A program made the position numbers and the translations under genes. The notes beneath the pieces are model-generated. The model did no database searches and had not been told where the DNA came from. It saw nothing but the letters and a program-made list of their open reading frames with translations. Shown one piece after another: positions 17,279-28,570 of a DNA stretch of 64,000 nucleotides. The DNA comes from Winslowiella toletana (GTDB lineage: Bacteria > Pseudomonadota > Gammaproteobacteria > Enterobacterales > Enterobacteriaceae): NCBI RefSeq assembly GCF_032164335.1, contig NZ_CP134152.1, positions 2,480,001 through 2,544,000 on the forward strand, in the 5' to 3' direction. The first letter of the stretch is position 1; each line of letters opens with the position of its first letter.

Positions 17279-18289
17279 ATGATGTCCAGTGAAACCGTCT
17301 CTTTAGCCAGACAGCGCGCTGAGCCACAACGCATTACGCTGGCGCTTCAGTTGGCAATTGTCGGTTGGTGGGCGCTGGCGGCGCTGATGATCTACTGGCC
17401 GGATAAGCCGGTGGGATTTGCCGCGCCGCGCTTTGTCAGTGAAACCCATCAGCTGTTTGTGCTGCTGGCGGCAGTGCTGACGCTGACGGTGCTCGCCGGG
17501 CGTTTTTTCGCCCTCTCCTCGCTGCTGCAACCGCTGCGTCGGGCGGCGCGCTGGCTTATTGCGCTCGCACTGTTACTGGCGGTCTGGGAAATCGTCACCG
17601 CAAAACTGGCACTGCTGCCTGCGCCATTCTTTGCACCGCCGCGTGCGCTGATTGAGGCCTGGGCCACCGACTGGCCAAGGCTGGGCGACAGCGTACTGCA
17701 CTCGCTGCGGCTGCTGGCGCTGGGCTTTTTACTCGGCAGCATCAGCGGTTTTCTCACCGGTGTGGCAATTGGCTGGTCGAGCGGACTGGGTTACTGGGTG
17801 CATCCGGTGCTGCGCTTTCTCGGTCCGGTACCGTCAACCGCACTGTTACCGCTGTCGCTGTACTTTTTTCCGTCAAGCTTTTCAGCAGCGATCTTCCTGA
17901 TTGGTCTGGCAACCTGGTTTCCGGTCACCGTGCTGACCTGGTCAGGCGTCGCCAGTGTCGATCAGCGTTATTACGATGTGGCGCGAACGCTGGGTGCCAG
18001 CACGCTGTTTTTAATTGTGCGCGTGGCGATTCCGGCGTCATTACCCCACGTATTTGTTGGGCTGTTTATGGGGCTGGGTGCATCCTTCTCGGTATTGGTG
18101 GCCGCCGAAATGATGGGGGTAAAATCGGGGCTGGGCTGGTATTTACAATGGGCGCAGGGTTGGGCGGCGTATGCCAATATGTATGCCGCTCTGATTGTGA
18201 TGGCGCTACTGTTTTCATCGCTAATCACCCTGCTGTTTGCTTTGCGCGATCGACTGCTGACCTGGCAGCGCGGCGTAGTGAAATGGTGA
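17279..18289 (+). CDS. ABC transporter permease, SsuC/TauC-like
   Basis: 336 residues. It has two or three extra N-terminal membrane segments before the usual six-helix binding-protein-dependent core. The cytoplasmic EAA-type loop reads YYDVARTLGAST, the contact for the ATPase. GGAGG precedes two possible ATGs (17279 and 17282). It completes the transporter with the binding protein upstream and the divergent ATPase. Confidence 0.9.
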   Translation: MMSSETVSLARQRAEPQRITLALQLAIVGWWALAALMIYWPDKPVGFAAPRFVSETHQLFVLLAAVLTLTVLAGRFFALSSLLQPLRRAARWLIALALLLAVWEIVTAKLALLPAPFFAPPRALIEAWATDWPRLGDSVLHSLRLLALGFLLGSISGFLTGVAIGWSSGLGYWVHPVLRFLGPVPSTALLPLSLYFFPSSFSAAIFLIGLATWFPVTVLTWSGVASVDQRYYDVARTLGASTLFLIVRVAIPASLPHVFVGLFMGLGASFSVLVAAEMMGVKSGLGWYLQWAQGWAAYANMYAALIVMALLFSSLITLLFALRDRLLTWQRGVVKW

Positions 18290-18368
18290 AACGATGAATA
18301 ATAATCAACTGCGGCACCGTATCCGCTTTAGTTACTGGAATGAACTGTGCGCTGTTCGCTAATGAGTC

Positions 18369-18412
18369 GGCCGGATATTGCGTCCTGGTAATTATTGGGC
18401 GCAGTACCGGCC
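18369..18412. terminator. Long GC-rich hairpin downstream of the permease gene
   Basis: GGCCGG, bulged A, TATTGCGTCC, 11-base loop, GGGCGCAGTA, CCGGCC: about 16 base pairs counting two G-U pairs in RNA, 80 bases after the permease stop. It is followed by GGTTTAATTAT, a weak U-rich tail. Likely the end of the binding protein-permease transcript. The rest of 18290-18464 holds no supported gene. Confidence 0.55.
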
Positions 18413-18464
18413 GGTTTAATTATAAAGTGCTTGCAGAACCAGAGTGTTTTCGCAGCAATTACCC

Positions 18465-18767
18465 TTATTTTTCATCACCATCGAAAGTATTCCACGGTGT
18501 GGGATTTGGAAAAATGTCATCTAAAAAATTAAGAAATGCCCTGACATTAGGATTTCCTCGCCGACTCTCAGTCCAGAATGCCAAAATATTGTGCCTGACA
18601 GTTTGCTCACCATCAAGAATCGGAACAAGCTCTCCGCTAACAACATAGGGGTGCGATAAATACGTCGGCAACATTCCGATCCCTCCACCCTCACGTATGA
18701 CTGTCAGGGCCGCATCCGTGCTGTTTAAGATAATCTGTGCCTCTGGCAAGAACTTTATTACATCGCC
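18465..18767 (-). pseudogene. C-terminal remnant of a LysR-family regulator
   Basis: About 100 codons open between a stop at 18768-18770 and the end at 18465, with no ATG start or ribosome site. The peptide is the end of a LysR substrate-binding domain: ILNSTDAALTVIREGGGIGMLPTYL, then ELVPILDGEQ and LAFWTESRRGNPNVRAFLNFL. The DNA-binding domain and about two thirds of the protein are missing, and nothing upstream matches it. It lies beside an equally damaged SDR gene, so both were probably disrupted in the same rearrangement. Confidence 0.8.
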
Positions 18768-18823
18768 TTAGAGTTCCAAGAATTCTATTTTTCATTTATT
18801 AGTACCTCCCAGCCGGAATAAAA

Positions 18824-19300
18824 TCACTGAGTGATATTTTTCGCAGTTAGATGTAGTCGCGCAGCAGCTGTTCGCTTTTGTGCCACAGCGCCTTTGCCCG
18901 TTCTGATGGTTCCAAATTGCGTCTCGAACCCGTCAGCGGTATATCCCTGTGGCGTTGCCATTACGCCTGCATTGGCAATGACAATGTCGAACGGTTTACC
19001 CTGGCTGACCAGAAGGCCGGCGCAATGGTCAACATTCTTCAAATCAGCCAGATCCAGCGCGATCATGTCAAAGTTGCCACCTGCGGTCCGGGCGGCGTCA
19101 CGAACAACCGACGTCGCCGACTCTGCTTTGGCAAGATTACGTGCGGTGCCGATAACTTCCGCCCCGATGGCTACCAGCGCCCTGGCGGTTTCAATTCCAA
19201 GCCCAGCCGAAACACCGGTGATGAGTACGCGTTTACCTTTGAGCGAGTGACCGCTAAGCACTTCGTCAGTTGTTGATGTAAAACCAAATTTGCGGGTCAT
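18824..19300 (-). pseudogene. Short-chain dehydrogenase with internal deletion
   Basis: A good start (ATG with AGGAG upstream) leads to 113 normal SDR residues: VLITGVSAGLGIETARAL (NAD(P) loop), LDLADL and VIANAGVMATPQGYTADGFETQFGT. In intact relatives the next residues are NHLGHF, before the catalytic Ser-Tyr-Lys. Here the frame instead runs into a short nonsense tail. In a shifted frame just after the junction (about 18908) the real SDR C-terminus appears, RAKALWHKSEQLL, ending with a stop at 18846-18848. About half of the gene, including the active site, has been deleted with a frame change, so no active enzyme can be made. Confidence 0.88.
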
Positions 19301-19404
19301 TATCAATCTCCTGTTTTCTGTTGAAAAAAGCACCACTGCCAGTTCCCGGAGCCGGCAAAAGCCGCAACCTGAAGTCTGCGGCGGGTATTGAGAACTGCTG
19401 AAAA

Positions 19405-20997
19405 TTAATAAATGGCCTGCTGGTCCCAGAATAAACAATGGTGGGTTTCAGCGAAGCGTCCCGAAATCATCCTGGCTTTTGGCAGTGCAAAGGTCATGTA
19501 GTTGTCTGACTGAGGATTGAAGCGTGGCCAGTGGTGTTGACGGGCTGAGATGTTTGCCATATCGGCGAAATAGTTGACCATTTCGTCTGATAATTTCTCC
19601 TGCAAAGGGTTCAGCTTGACCTGAATGTCGCTACCGCCTCTGAATCCCGGGAACAGGTAACCCAATTCATAGGTATGTGCCGCCAGCAGTGGAAAAGAGA
19701 CCGGACCGACATAAGATGGCGCAGTGCGATCGCTGAATTCATAAGCATAAACCGGTATTTTATCTGCCAGCGTTCGGTTCATTGCCCGCGCCGGACAGGA
19801 GAACATGCTGTCTGTTACCGCAGCAGCAAAGGCCTCACTCGGATTGTCATAATTTTTAAGCGGATATTCAGCCAGCACTTTCGGCGTCAGCGCCTCACCA
19901 TACTGGCGTTTTATCCACTCCGGATAATCACTTTCCTTTAACGACTTGCCGCTCGCTAATTCCGGAAGCGCTACAAAAAAACGCCCCTCATCGCGGGTGG
20001 TGCCACTTACCAGCGTTACGTGATTAATCTTGCCTGCCTGGAAAGCATCTGACGGGTGAACAGGTAATACCTTTCCGTCGATGATGAATTCGTTGAGCGC
20101 ATAGGCTGGCTGAACGTCAAGGATCCGTTTAGCTGGAAGCGCGCGCAGGCAGGCGGCATCACCCGCCTCACAGCCAACCGCTTTAGCAAAGGCGATACCG
20201 GCCTCTCTTGCCACGGTCAGCGGGCGTGGCGCACCAAATGCCGGATGGCGGGTCATAATGCCCGAGCCGCTCATTGCCACAACGTGCTGGAATAATCCGG
20301 CCGATTCAGGAGCGGCAATATGCGCCATAACGCTGTTACCGCCTGATGATTCACCAGAAATGGTGACATTTGACGGATCGCCGCCAAACGCCGAAATATT
20401 TTTCTGAACCCAGCGCAACGCCGCCTGCTGATCCATCAGCCCGTAATTGCCAAACTCATGTCCTTCGGCATCCAGTGCAGGATGAGACAGGAAGCCAAAC
20501 AAGCCCAGGCGATAATTCAGGGTTACCACAACAGCCTTGCCCTGAAGGGCGAGTTTGGCAGGATCGTAATCTCCGCCCTGACCTACCTGTAAAACTCCGC
20601 CATGAATCCAGACGAATACCGGCAATTTCTGCGCGCGCTCGCTGGCTTCTGCCGCCCGATAAACATTCAGATACAGGCAGTCTTCACTCCCTCCCGCACG
20701 TGCGAAATCGCCGAGGTCAGCATTCTGCGCACAGCTGCTGGCCAGTACATTAGCCTTAACCGGAGTGCCGGAAGGTTTAACCGGTTGCGGAGGCTGCCAG
20801 CGAAGATCGCCGACGGGAGGCGCCGCATAAGGAAGGCCCAGCCATGAATCAACGCCATGATTAACCACTCCGATAACCGGTCCAGATGAGGTATCAATGG
20901 CGAGTGAATCTTCTGCCATGCCTGCGCCCGAGAACAACAGGCAGGCAGAGGCAACGGCCGCAGCGGCTATATTCCGTCGTGCTAATTTACGTCTCAT
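19405..20997 (-). CDS. Exported type-B carboxylesterase
   Basis: 530 residues from the ATG of MRRKLARRN; ten codons further upstream are open but lack support. A signal peptide (hydrophobic 9-26) ends near GMAE. Oxyanion motif WIHGG, nucleophile in GESSGG, acid residue in SGTTRDEGRFF and histidine in AAHTYELGYLF complete the catalytic triad of the pNB-esterase/cholinesterase family. It should hydrolyse small carboxylic esters in the periplasm. It is upstream of the deleted SDR gene on the same strand, and divergent from a LysR gene that may control it. A second cytoplasmic relative lies at 57990-59507. Confidence 0.9.
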   Translation of the reverse strand: MRRKLARRNIAAAAVASACLLFSGAGMAEDSLAIDTSSGPVIGVVNHGVDSWLGLPYAAPPVGDLRWQPPQPVKPSGTPVKANVLASSCAQNADLGDFARAGGSEDCLYLNVYRAAEASERAQKLPVFVWIHGGVLQVGQGGDYDPAKLALQGKAVVVTLNYRLGLFGFLSHPALDAEGHEFGNYGLMDQQAALRWVQKNISAFGGDPSNVTISGESSGGNSVMAHIAAPESAGLFQHVVAMSGSGIMTRHPAFGAPRPLTVAREAGIAFAKAVGCEAGDAACLRALPAKRILDVQPAYALNEFIIDGKVLPVHPSDAFQAGKINHVTLVSGTTRDEGRFFVALPELASGKSLKESDYPEWIKRQYGEALTPKVLAEYPLKNYDNPSEAFAAAVTDSMFSCPARAMNRTLADKIPVYAYEFSDRTAPSYVGPVSFPLLAAHTYELGYLFPGFRGGSDIQVKLNPLQEKLSDEMVNYFADMANISARQHHWPRFNPQSDNYMTFALPKARMISGRFAETHHCLFWDQQAIY

Positions 20998-21179
20998 TTT
21001 GATCCTTTTCACATGCCAATCGCACACTGCACAATAATAATGCTTAAACTCTTATATAATTAGTATCTGAATGAAGGATGCTATCATGTAGAATTTTCAT
21101 ATATGGGAGATTGACCTTACTGCTTAAAGGTTCTGCTTTCGTTTTTAATCGGTAATGGTATGCGCAGAGGGCAATATCC

Positions 21180-22073
21180 ATGGTTCGTGACAATATTAAT
21201 GACCTGCTGGCGTTTCTGGCGGTAGCCCGAGAACGCAGTTTTACCAAGGCAGCGTCTAAGATTGGTATTTCTCAGTCGGCCCTGAGTCATACCATTCGTA
21301 ATCTCGAAAAAAGGCTTGGCGTAAGGCTGCTCACACGTACAACTCGTGCCGTATCACCGACAGAGGCGGGCGAAAAACTGCTGTTGGGTATTGGCCCCCA
21401 CTTTGATGAAATTGAGATCCAGCTTGATGCGCTTAATGAACTGAAAGATACACCCTCAGGAACAATCCGGATTAATGCACCGGATTACGCCATCAGTTGT
21501 GTGCTCTGGCCAAAGTTACAGGATTTTATCTCCACTTATCCTGACATCAAGGTGGAGGTAATGCTGGATAACGGACTTTCCGATATTGTTACAGAGCGGT
21601 ATGACGCCGGTGTGCGCATGGGAGAACAGCTTGCCAAAGATATGATTTCCGCGCGCATCAGTGCTGATTTTCGCTTTGCCGTCGTGGGCTCGGTTTCCTA
21701 CTTTGAGAAGCATTCTCAACCGCAGGAACCCCAGGACTTAATCAGTCATACCTGCATCAATTACCGCTTCCCTACTTCCGGCGGGCTTTACACCTGGGAA
21801 TTTGAGGAAGCCGGCAGAGAGATTAAAATCCGCGTTGATGGCCAGCTTACCTTCAACAATATCTTCTATGTTCTGGATGCAGCGCTTGCCGGGCACGGAC
21901 TGGCTTATGTCCCGGAAGAAATCGCGCAGCCTTACTTAGAAAAAGGGGAACTGGTCAGGGTTCTGGAAAAATGGTCGCCCTACTGGGACGGTTTTTATCT
22001 TTATTACCCGAACCGGCATCACTCCTCTCCCGCTTTCCGGGCGCTGACCGAAGCATTACGTTATCGGGATTAA
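21180..22073 (+). CDS. LysR-family transcriptional regulator
   Basis: 297 residues, normal LysR length. The N-terminal winged helix is clear (FLAVARERSFTKAASKIGISQSALSHTIRNLE cut into the usual helices), followed by a substrate-binding domain with INAPDYAI and YDAGVRMGEQL. Such AA-type regulators with EERYDAGVR motifs often act on oxidoreductase or esterase genes. It is divergent from the esterase gene across 182 bases and is followed by NAD(P)-binding and aldo/keto reductase genes on its own strand. AGAGGG precedes the ATG. Likely controls one or both flanks. Confidence 0.9.
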   Translation: MVRDNINDLLAFLAVARERSFTKAASKIGISQSALSHTIRNLEKRLGVRLLTRTTRAVSPTEAGEKLLLGIGPHFDEIEIQLDALNELKDTPSGTIRINAPDYAISCVLWPKLQDFISTYPDIKVEVMLDNGLSDIVTERYDAGVRMGEQLAKDMISARISADFRFAVVGSVSYFEKHSQPQEPQDLISHTCINYRFPTSGGLYTWEFEEAGREIKIRVDGQLTFNNIFYVLDAALAGHGLAYVPEEIAQPYLEKGELVRVLEKWSPYWDGFYLYYPNRHHSSPAFRALTEALRYRD

Positions 22074-22237
22074 AGCGTTACGCTGGCTGAATAATTCGGC
22101 CAGCGCAGTCCCAACATCCTGTCAGACTATTTTTGCCATTATTCCTGAATCATGAATAGTGAAAGCATAATAAATCCACATACAAACACAATAGGCTTTT
22201 CTACACTGTCGTCATGTTGATTGATGAGGTCACAGTG

Positions 22238-23831
<1,594 letters not shown>

Positions 23832-23891
23832 GCACTGATGCGGCGGCGGTATGCTACCCCGCGGATCACTCCGTCGCCTGGCGTATTAACA

Positions 23892-24809
23892 TCAGGATAT
23901 TTTTTCCTGAGGAAACAGATCTTTGAGGATCTGAGCCAGCAGATCGAACACCAAACGGATTCGCGCAGGAATCAGCGGCTGGTGCGGGCGGAAAAGATAT
24001 AACTGCCAGGGTTGAAAGTTAAATTCTGGCAAAACATTGACCAGTTCACCACGCTGCAAATACGGGCGCACCTTAATATCCGGCAGCTGGCTGTAAGTTC
24101 TGCCCGCCAGCGCGGCGGACAGTTCGCTGGCAATATCGGCGGCAACAAATGAGGGTTGAACAGGAAAAAAGCTGCTGCCATCGGCAAACTGCCACGGCCA
24201 GAGCCGTCCGGAGTTACTGTTTTTCAGCGCGCTGAGCGGATAGTTATGCCGCAAATCTTGCAGAGTGACAGGTAACCCATGACGAACAATCAGGTCCGGT
24301 GCAGCAACGATATTTACGCCAACCGGGCGTATGGTTTTCACAATGAAACGGTTATCCGGAACGGTACCGATGCGTATTCCGATATCAATCTGATCGTCAA
24401 TAATATTGAGGTGAGCGTCAGTTGGCAGCCATTCAATCGTGAGCTGAGGATAATCTTCCAGATTTCGCAGCAAGCGGCGCAGGATATCCTGGTTTTCAAA
24501 CAGCGGCGGCAAAGTAATGCGTACGTTACCCGACAGATCGCGGGAATGATCGCTTTTGCCCTCGGCAAAAAGAGACTCGCTGTCCGCCAGTAGCGCTTCC
24601 GCTTTTGGCCAGAAACGCTGACCGAAAGGCGTCAGCGTCATTTGTCGGGTGTTACGGATAAATAGCATTTCGCCAAGCTGCTTTTCAAGTTCCGCAACGC
24701 CTCGCGTGACTAACTGTGGCGCGATGCCCAACCGGGTGGCGGTTTCTCTGAATTTCAGTGTCTCAGCAGCAGTACAGAAAATTTTTAGTGCTTCAAGTTT
24801 ATCCAACAT
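23892..24809 (-). CDS. LysR-family transcriptional regulator
   Basis: 305 residues from MLDKLEALKIF; an upstream ATG adds 12 residues unlike the family. The HTH reads FRETATRLGIAPQLVTRGVAELEKQLG, slightly atypical but in register. The effector domain contains IDIGIRIGTVPDNRF. It is divergent from an SDR gene, and a perfect dyad lies midway between them at 24895-24913, the expected LysR site. It probably controls that SDR and itself. Confidence 0.88.
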   Translation of the reverse strand: MLDKLEALKIFCTAAETLKFRETATRLGIAPQLVTRGVAELEKQLGEMLFIRNTRQMTLTPFGQRFWPKAEALLADSESLFAEGKSDHSRDLSGNVRITLPPLFENQDILRRLLRNLEDYPQLTIEWLPTDAHLNIIDDQIDIGIRIGTVPDNRFIVKTIRPVGVNIVAAPDLIVRHGLPVTLQDLRHNYPLSALKNSNSGRLWPWQFADGSSFFPVQPSFVAADIASELSAALAGRTYSQLPDIKVRPYLQRGELVNVLPEFNFQPWQLYLFRPHQPLIPARIRLVFDLLAQILKDLFPQEKIS

Positions 24810-24894
24810 CGTGATTGCCCGGAGCGCATCCAAAACGTGATCCATTATACATAAAACAAGAATTCTGAAAGCAAAAACAGTTCATATACTAAAC

Positions 24895-24913
24895 ATTATC
24901 CCCGAGGGATAAT
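24895..24913. promoter_or_regulatory. Perfect dyad, probable LysR operator
   Basis: ATTATCCC, CGA, GGGATAAT: an exact 19-base inverted repeat centred almost equally from the LysR start (24809) and the SDR start (24998). Its symmetry and place fit a LysR recognition site for divergent control. Confidence 0.7.
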
Positions 24914-24997
24914 TATCGCAGCAGGAAGTTAAACAGCTATCAGCCAGCAGGCTCTGAAGCTCTTATTAACCGCTGGACAAGCACCCAGGAGATAGTT

Positions 24998-25825
24998 ATG
25001 AAAGAAGTTATTGTCGTTATTGGAAGTGGTTCAATTGCCCAGGCTATTGCCCGCCGCGTGAGTGTTGGCAAGCATATATTATTAGCTGATATTAAAGCCG
25101 AAAATGCCGAAGCGGTTAAACATACTTTATCACGCGCGGGATTCGAGGTGAGCACCACCGTAGTTGATGTCAGTTCGCGAGAGTCTGTGCAGAATTTGGT
25201 AAAGAATGCCTGTGGTATCGGCGAAGTAAAAGGTGTGATACATACCGCCGGGCTGTCACCTTCTCAGGCCAAAGCGCAGGACATCATTAACGTCGACTTA
25301 TACGGTACCGCGGTCGTATTTGAAGAGTTTGGTAAGGTGATTGGCCACGGCGGATCCGGGGTTGTCATCGGCTCGCAATCCAGCCATCGCCTGGATGTCG
25401 ATGCTTTTTCACAGCAACAAGCTGATGCGCTGGCAACCCTGTCACCTGAAGAGATGCTTGAGCTGCCACTGGTTCAGGCGGTAAATGACAGCCTGTATGC
25501 CTACCAGCTTTCGAAACGTGGCAATGCATTACGCGTGATGTCAGAGGCGGTAAAATGGGGTAAACGCGGTGCCAGGATAAACTGTATCAGCGCCGGTATT
25601 GTTTTTACTCCGCTGGCCTATGATGAACTGAACAGTGCCGAACGTGGCGATTTTTACCGCAATATGCTGGCTAAATCCCCCGCTGGCCGCGGCGGAACGC
25701 CGGATGAAATCGCAGCGCTAGCTGAGTTTCTTTTTGGACCTAATGGTACTTATATCAGCGGAAGCGATATCTTGATTGATGGCGGCGTCACTGCTTCGTA
25801 TAAATATGGTGAGTTAAAGTCTTAA
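24998..25825 (+). CDS. Short-chain dehydrogenase/reductase
   Basis: 275 residues. Rossmann start VVIGSGSIAQAIARRV, the D-V motif VVDVSS, HTAGLSPSQ as the NAG-type motif, and Y-x3-K as YQLSKRGNAL near residue 168, with an unusually long insert (residues about 130-160) before it. The end, FLFGPNGTYISGSDILIDGGVTASYKYG, is classical. The glycine motif GSGSIAQ is unusual for an SDR but keeps its spacing. AGGAGATAGTT precedes the ATG. It faces a LysR gene and is convergent with an MFS gene. Confidence 0.9.
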   Translation: MKEVIVVIGSGSIAQAIARRVSVGKHILLADIKAENAEAVKHTLSRAGFEVSTTVVDVSSRESVQNLVKNACGIGEVKGVIHTAGLSPSQAKAQDIINVDLYGTAVVFEEFGKVIGHGGSGVVIGSQSSHRLDVDAFSQQQADALATLSPEEMLELPLVQAVNDSLYAYQLSKRGNALRVMSEAVKWGKRGARINCISAGIVFTPLAYDELNSAERGDFYRNMLAKSPAGRGGTPDEIAALAEFLFGPNGTYISGSDILIDGGVTASYKYGELKS

Positions 25826-25849
25826 CTCACCCTCTGGCAACCGCGCGAA

Positions 25850-27049
25850 TCACACCGCCGGTTTGTCTGTTACGGGCGCGCGATGCATCGGCAACGCGCG
25901 CTTGAGCATACACACCAGCAGCAGATTAATCAGCGCCAGTGCGCATAATAACCAGATAGTCGCCTGCGCCCCCATCGCCTGATAAACATAGCCACAGACC
26001 AGCGGCGTCATCGCCTGACCAATCAATGCCGGACGCGCCATGCGGCCAACCACCCGCGCATACTCTTCCGGTTTGACCATCGCCAATGGCAAAGTCCCGC
26101 GCACAATGGCGCGCAGCCCGTTTCCCGCCCCGTAAAGCAGCATACTTAACAGCGCAAAATGCGGAAACAGCGCCAGCGTCAGTAGCCCCAGTGCGACTAA
26201 TCCGGTCGAGAAAAAGGTGGTCCAGATGGGATGACCACGCTTAAAAGCGACATCAACCAGTCGTGAGGCCACCTGGCAAGGCCCAAGAATGGCACTGACC
26301 GCCAGCGCAGCGGCCAGCGAGTAGCCGCTGGCCTGTAGCAGCGTAATCAGCTGCACGGAAATTGCCGTCATAATCACCGACGCAAGAGTAAAAATGGCAC
26401 AAAGCAGCCAGAACAGATACGGTTCAATCGCGTTCTGCCCGCTGGTTTTTGTCCGGTTTTGCTTGGGTAGTGATGCGCTGGCAGGCAGTGACCAGTAGTA
26501 CATTGGCCATACCGTCAGCGCCAGGATCGCAGCATACGCCAGGCAGGCATCGCGCCAGCCGAGCCACTCAATCAGCAGCGCGGTGCCCGGCCACACCAGC
26601 GTGGTACAAAATCCGGAGATTAACGTGATGCCGGTAATCGCACTGCGGGCAAAGCCGCCGTACAGCGTACCCAATGTGGCAAACAGCGCGTCATATAATC
26701 CCATCGCCATGCCAACACCGACCAGCACCCAGGCCAGTAAAAATAGCCAGAGTGCATGTGATAGCCCGATAATCACCAGCCCGGCCGCCATCACCAGCCC
26801 ACTGCTGGCCAGCATACTGCGGCCGCCGTAGCGCGAAATAATTCTGCCGCTGAGCGGCGCCAGCAATCCTGACACCAGAATACCCAGCGACAGTGCGCCA
26901 TATACCCACTGCTGCGACCAGCCTGTCTCTTGCACGACCGGTGCAGCCAGCACCGCCATAATATAAAACGAGCCACCCCACGACAGGATTTGCACCAGCC
27001 CCAGCAGCACAATGCTGATGGGGCTCAGCTTTTCGGGGTTGTTATTCAC
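25850..27049 (-). CDS. MFS transporter
   Basis: 399 residues with about 12 membrane helices and the MFS loop motif GRIISRYGGR between helices 2 and 3. The start is GTG (codons for MNNNPEKL); the ribosome site is weak. It belongs to the type found with monocarboxylate/drug transporters, but substrate is unknown. It is convergent with the SDR gene and divergent from sotB across 327 bases. Confidence 0.88.
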   Translation of the reverse strand: MNNNPEKLSPISIVLLGLVQILSWGGSFYIMAVLAAPVVQETGWSQQWVYGALSLGILVSGLLAPLSGRIISRYGGRSMLASSGLVMAAGLVIIGLSHALWLFLLAWVLVGVGMAMGLYDALFATLGTLYGGFARSAITGITLISGFCTTLVWPGTALLIEWLGWRDACLAYAAILALTVWPMYYWSLPASASLPKQNRTKTSGQNAIEPYLFWLLCAIFTLASVIMTAISVQLITLLQASGYSLAAALAVSAILGPCQVASRLVDVAFKRGHPIWTTFFSTGLVALGLLTLALFPHFALLSMLLYGAGNGLRAIVRGTLPLAMVKPEEYARVVGRMARPALIGQAMTPLVCGYVYQAMGAQATIWLLCALALINLLLVCMLKRALPMHRAPVTDKPAV

Positions 27050-27376
27050 AGGCGGTCATTCCATTTATCCAAGTTTGTCAGGGGATTAAGCTGAAAGGAA
27101 CACAGATAATAAACCTCATGCGGAGGGTTTTTCCAGCGTTCCAGCGCCGGATATCTTAAATACTGCGGTCGTAAAGCGCGCCAGAAACCGACGTTCTGGC
27201 CCGGTTGACGAGTTGTTAAAGAGGATAAAAAAAATATCGGTTTTGTTGATATTTCGGTTTATCTCATCGCATAAATAAAACACAATACCGGTCTAAATGT
27301 GATGGGTGTCACTTTTTTCGCCCCTGTGGATTTCGCTGAGCCGAAATAATCTTTCCCTTACTATTCTGTTAACTCC
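27050..27376. promoter_or_regulatory. Divergent intergenic region of MFS gene and sotB
   Basis: 327 bases. Apart from the CRP site at 27298-27313 the region has an AT-rich stretch at 27225-27290 that probably holds the MFS promoter. No ORF of note. Confidence 0.5.
27298..27313 (+). promoter_or_regulatory. Probable CRP site upstream of sotB
   Basis: TGTGA-N6-TCACT with AAA before and TTT after, 9 of 10 core matches to the CRP consensus, 64 bases upstream of the sotB start. Confidence 0.65.
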
Positions 27377-28561
27377 ATGCAATCAACCACAGTTTCACGT
27401 AAAACCGCCTGGCTGCGCGTCGTTCTGCTCTCTGTCGCGGCGTTTATCTTCAATACTACCGAGTTTGTGCCGGTAGGTTTACTGTCCGATATCGCCAGCA
27501 GCTTCTCAATGAAAACCCCTGACGTCGGCATTATGTTGACCATCTATGCCTGGGTGGTGGCGCTTATGTCGCTGCCGCTGATGCTGGCAACCCGCAAGGT
27601 GGAACGCCGCTTATTGCTGATGTCGATTATTGCCCTGTTTGTTATCAGTCATGTGATGTCAGTACTGGCATGGGATTTCTGGTCGCTGGTGGCTTCACGT
27701 ATCGGCATCGCACTGTCACACGCCATTTTCTGGTCAATTACCGCATCGCTGGCGATCCGCGTCGCGCCTGCCGGCAAAAAAACCCAGGCGCTGAGCATGC
27801 TGGCTACCGGCACTGCGCTGGCAATGGTACTGGGGGTGCCGATCGGTCGCATTATTGGTCAGTACCTCGGCTGGCGGATGACCTTCGGCATGATTGCCGC
27901 TTCGGCGCTGGTGTTGCTGCTGATGCTGGCAAAACTGTTGCCTAAACTGCCAAGCGAACATACCGGCTCGCTGAGCAGTGTACCGGTGCTGTTTAAACGC
28001 CCGGCACTGGTTGGCCTGTATCTGCTGACCACGCTGGTGGTGACTGCGCACTACACCGCTTACAGCTATATTGAGCCGTTTATGCAGAGCGTGGCATCGA
28101 TGGGTGAGAACTTTACCACCTTCTTGCTGCTGATTTTTGGTGCGGCAGGCATTTTAGGCAGCATTATTTTCAGCGTATTTGGCAATAAATTCCCTTCAAG
28201 CTTGCTGATCAGCGCCATTAGTCTGATCACGCTTTGCATGGGCTTGCTGCTGTTTGCTGCCATTCATCCGCAGGCAATTTCCGTGCTGTGCATTGTCTGG
28301 GGAATGGCGATGATGATGATTGGTCTGGCGATGCAGGTACGCGTACTTTCGCTGGCACCGGATGCCACCGATGTGGCGATGTCACTGTTTTCCGGGATTT
28401 ATAATATCGGGATCGGCGCTGGCGCGCTGTTGGGTAACCAGGTCAGTACCCATCTGGAGATGGCAGATGTCGGCAACGCCGGTGCAATACTCGGTCTTAT
28501 TGCCCTGCTCTGGTGTCTGTTTATCTTCCGCCGTTATCCTCAGCTGCGCAGCAACGGCTAA
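27377..28561 (+). CDS. sotB: SotB-type sugar/arabinose efflux MFS transporter
   Basis: 394 residues, 12 membrane helices. Close to E. coli SotB (YdeA) across the whole length: [79 protein letters not shown] and [16 protein letters not shown] are shared blocks. SotB exports arabinose and lactose or IPTG-like sugars, relieving sugar-phosphate stress. A CRP site upstream fits carbon control. A hairpin follows at 28571-28602. Confidence 0.93.
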   Translation: MQSTTVSRKTAWLRVVLLSVAAFIFNTTEFVPVGLLSDIASSFSMKTPDVGIMLTIYAWVVALMSLPLMLATRKVERRLLLMSIIALFVISHVMSVLAWDFWSLVASRIGIALSHAIFWSITASLAIRVAPAGKKTQALSMLATGTALAMVLGVPIGRIIGQYLGWRMTFGMIAASALVLLLMLAKLLPKLPSEHTGSLSSVPVLFKRPALVGLYLLTTLVVTAHYTAYSYIEPFMQSVASMGENFTTFLLLIFGAAGILGSIIFSVFGNKFPSSLLISAISLITLCMGLLLFAAIHPQAISVLCIVWGMAMMMIGLAMQVRVLSLAPDATDVAMSLFSGIYNIGIGAGALLGNQVSTHLEMADVGNAGAILGLIALLWCLFIFRRYPQLRSNG

Positions 28562-28570
28562 AGCAGAAAA

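Noticed and set aside
18340-18648. 102-codon plus-strand frame
   Set aside because: Spans a long hairpin and the LysR remnant; no ribosome site or family match.
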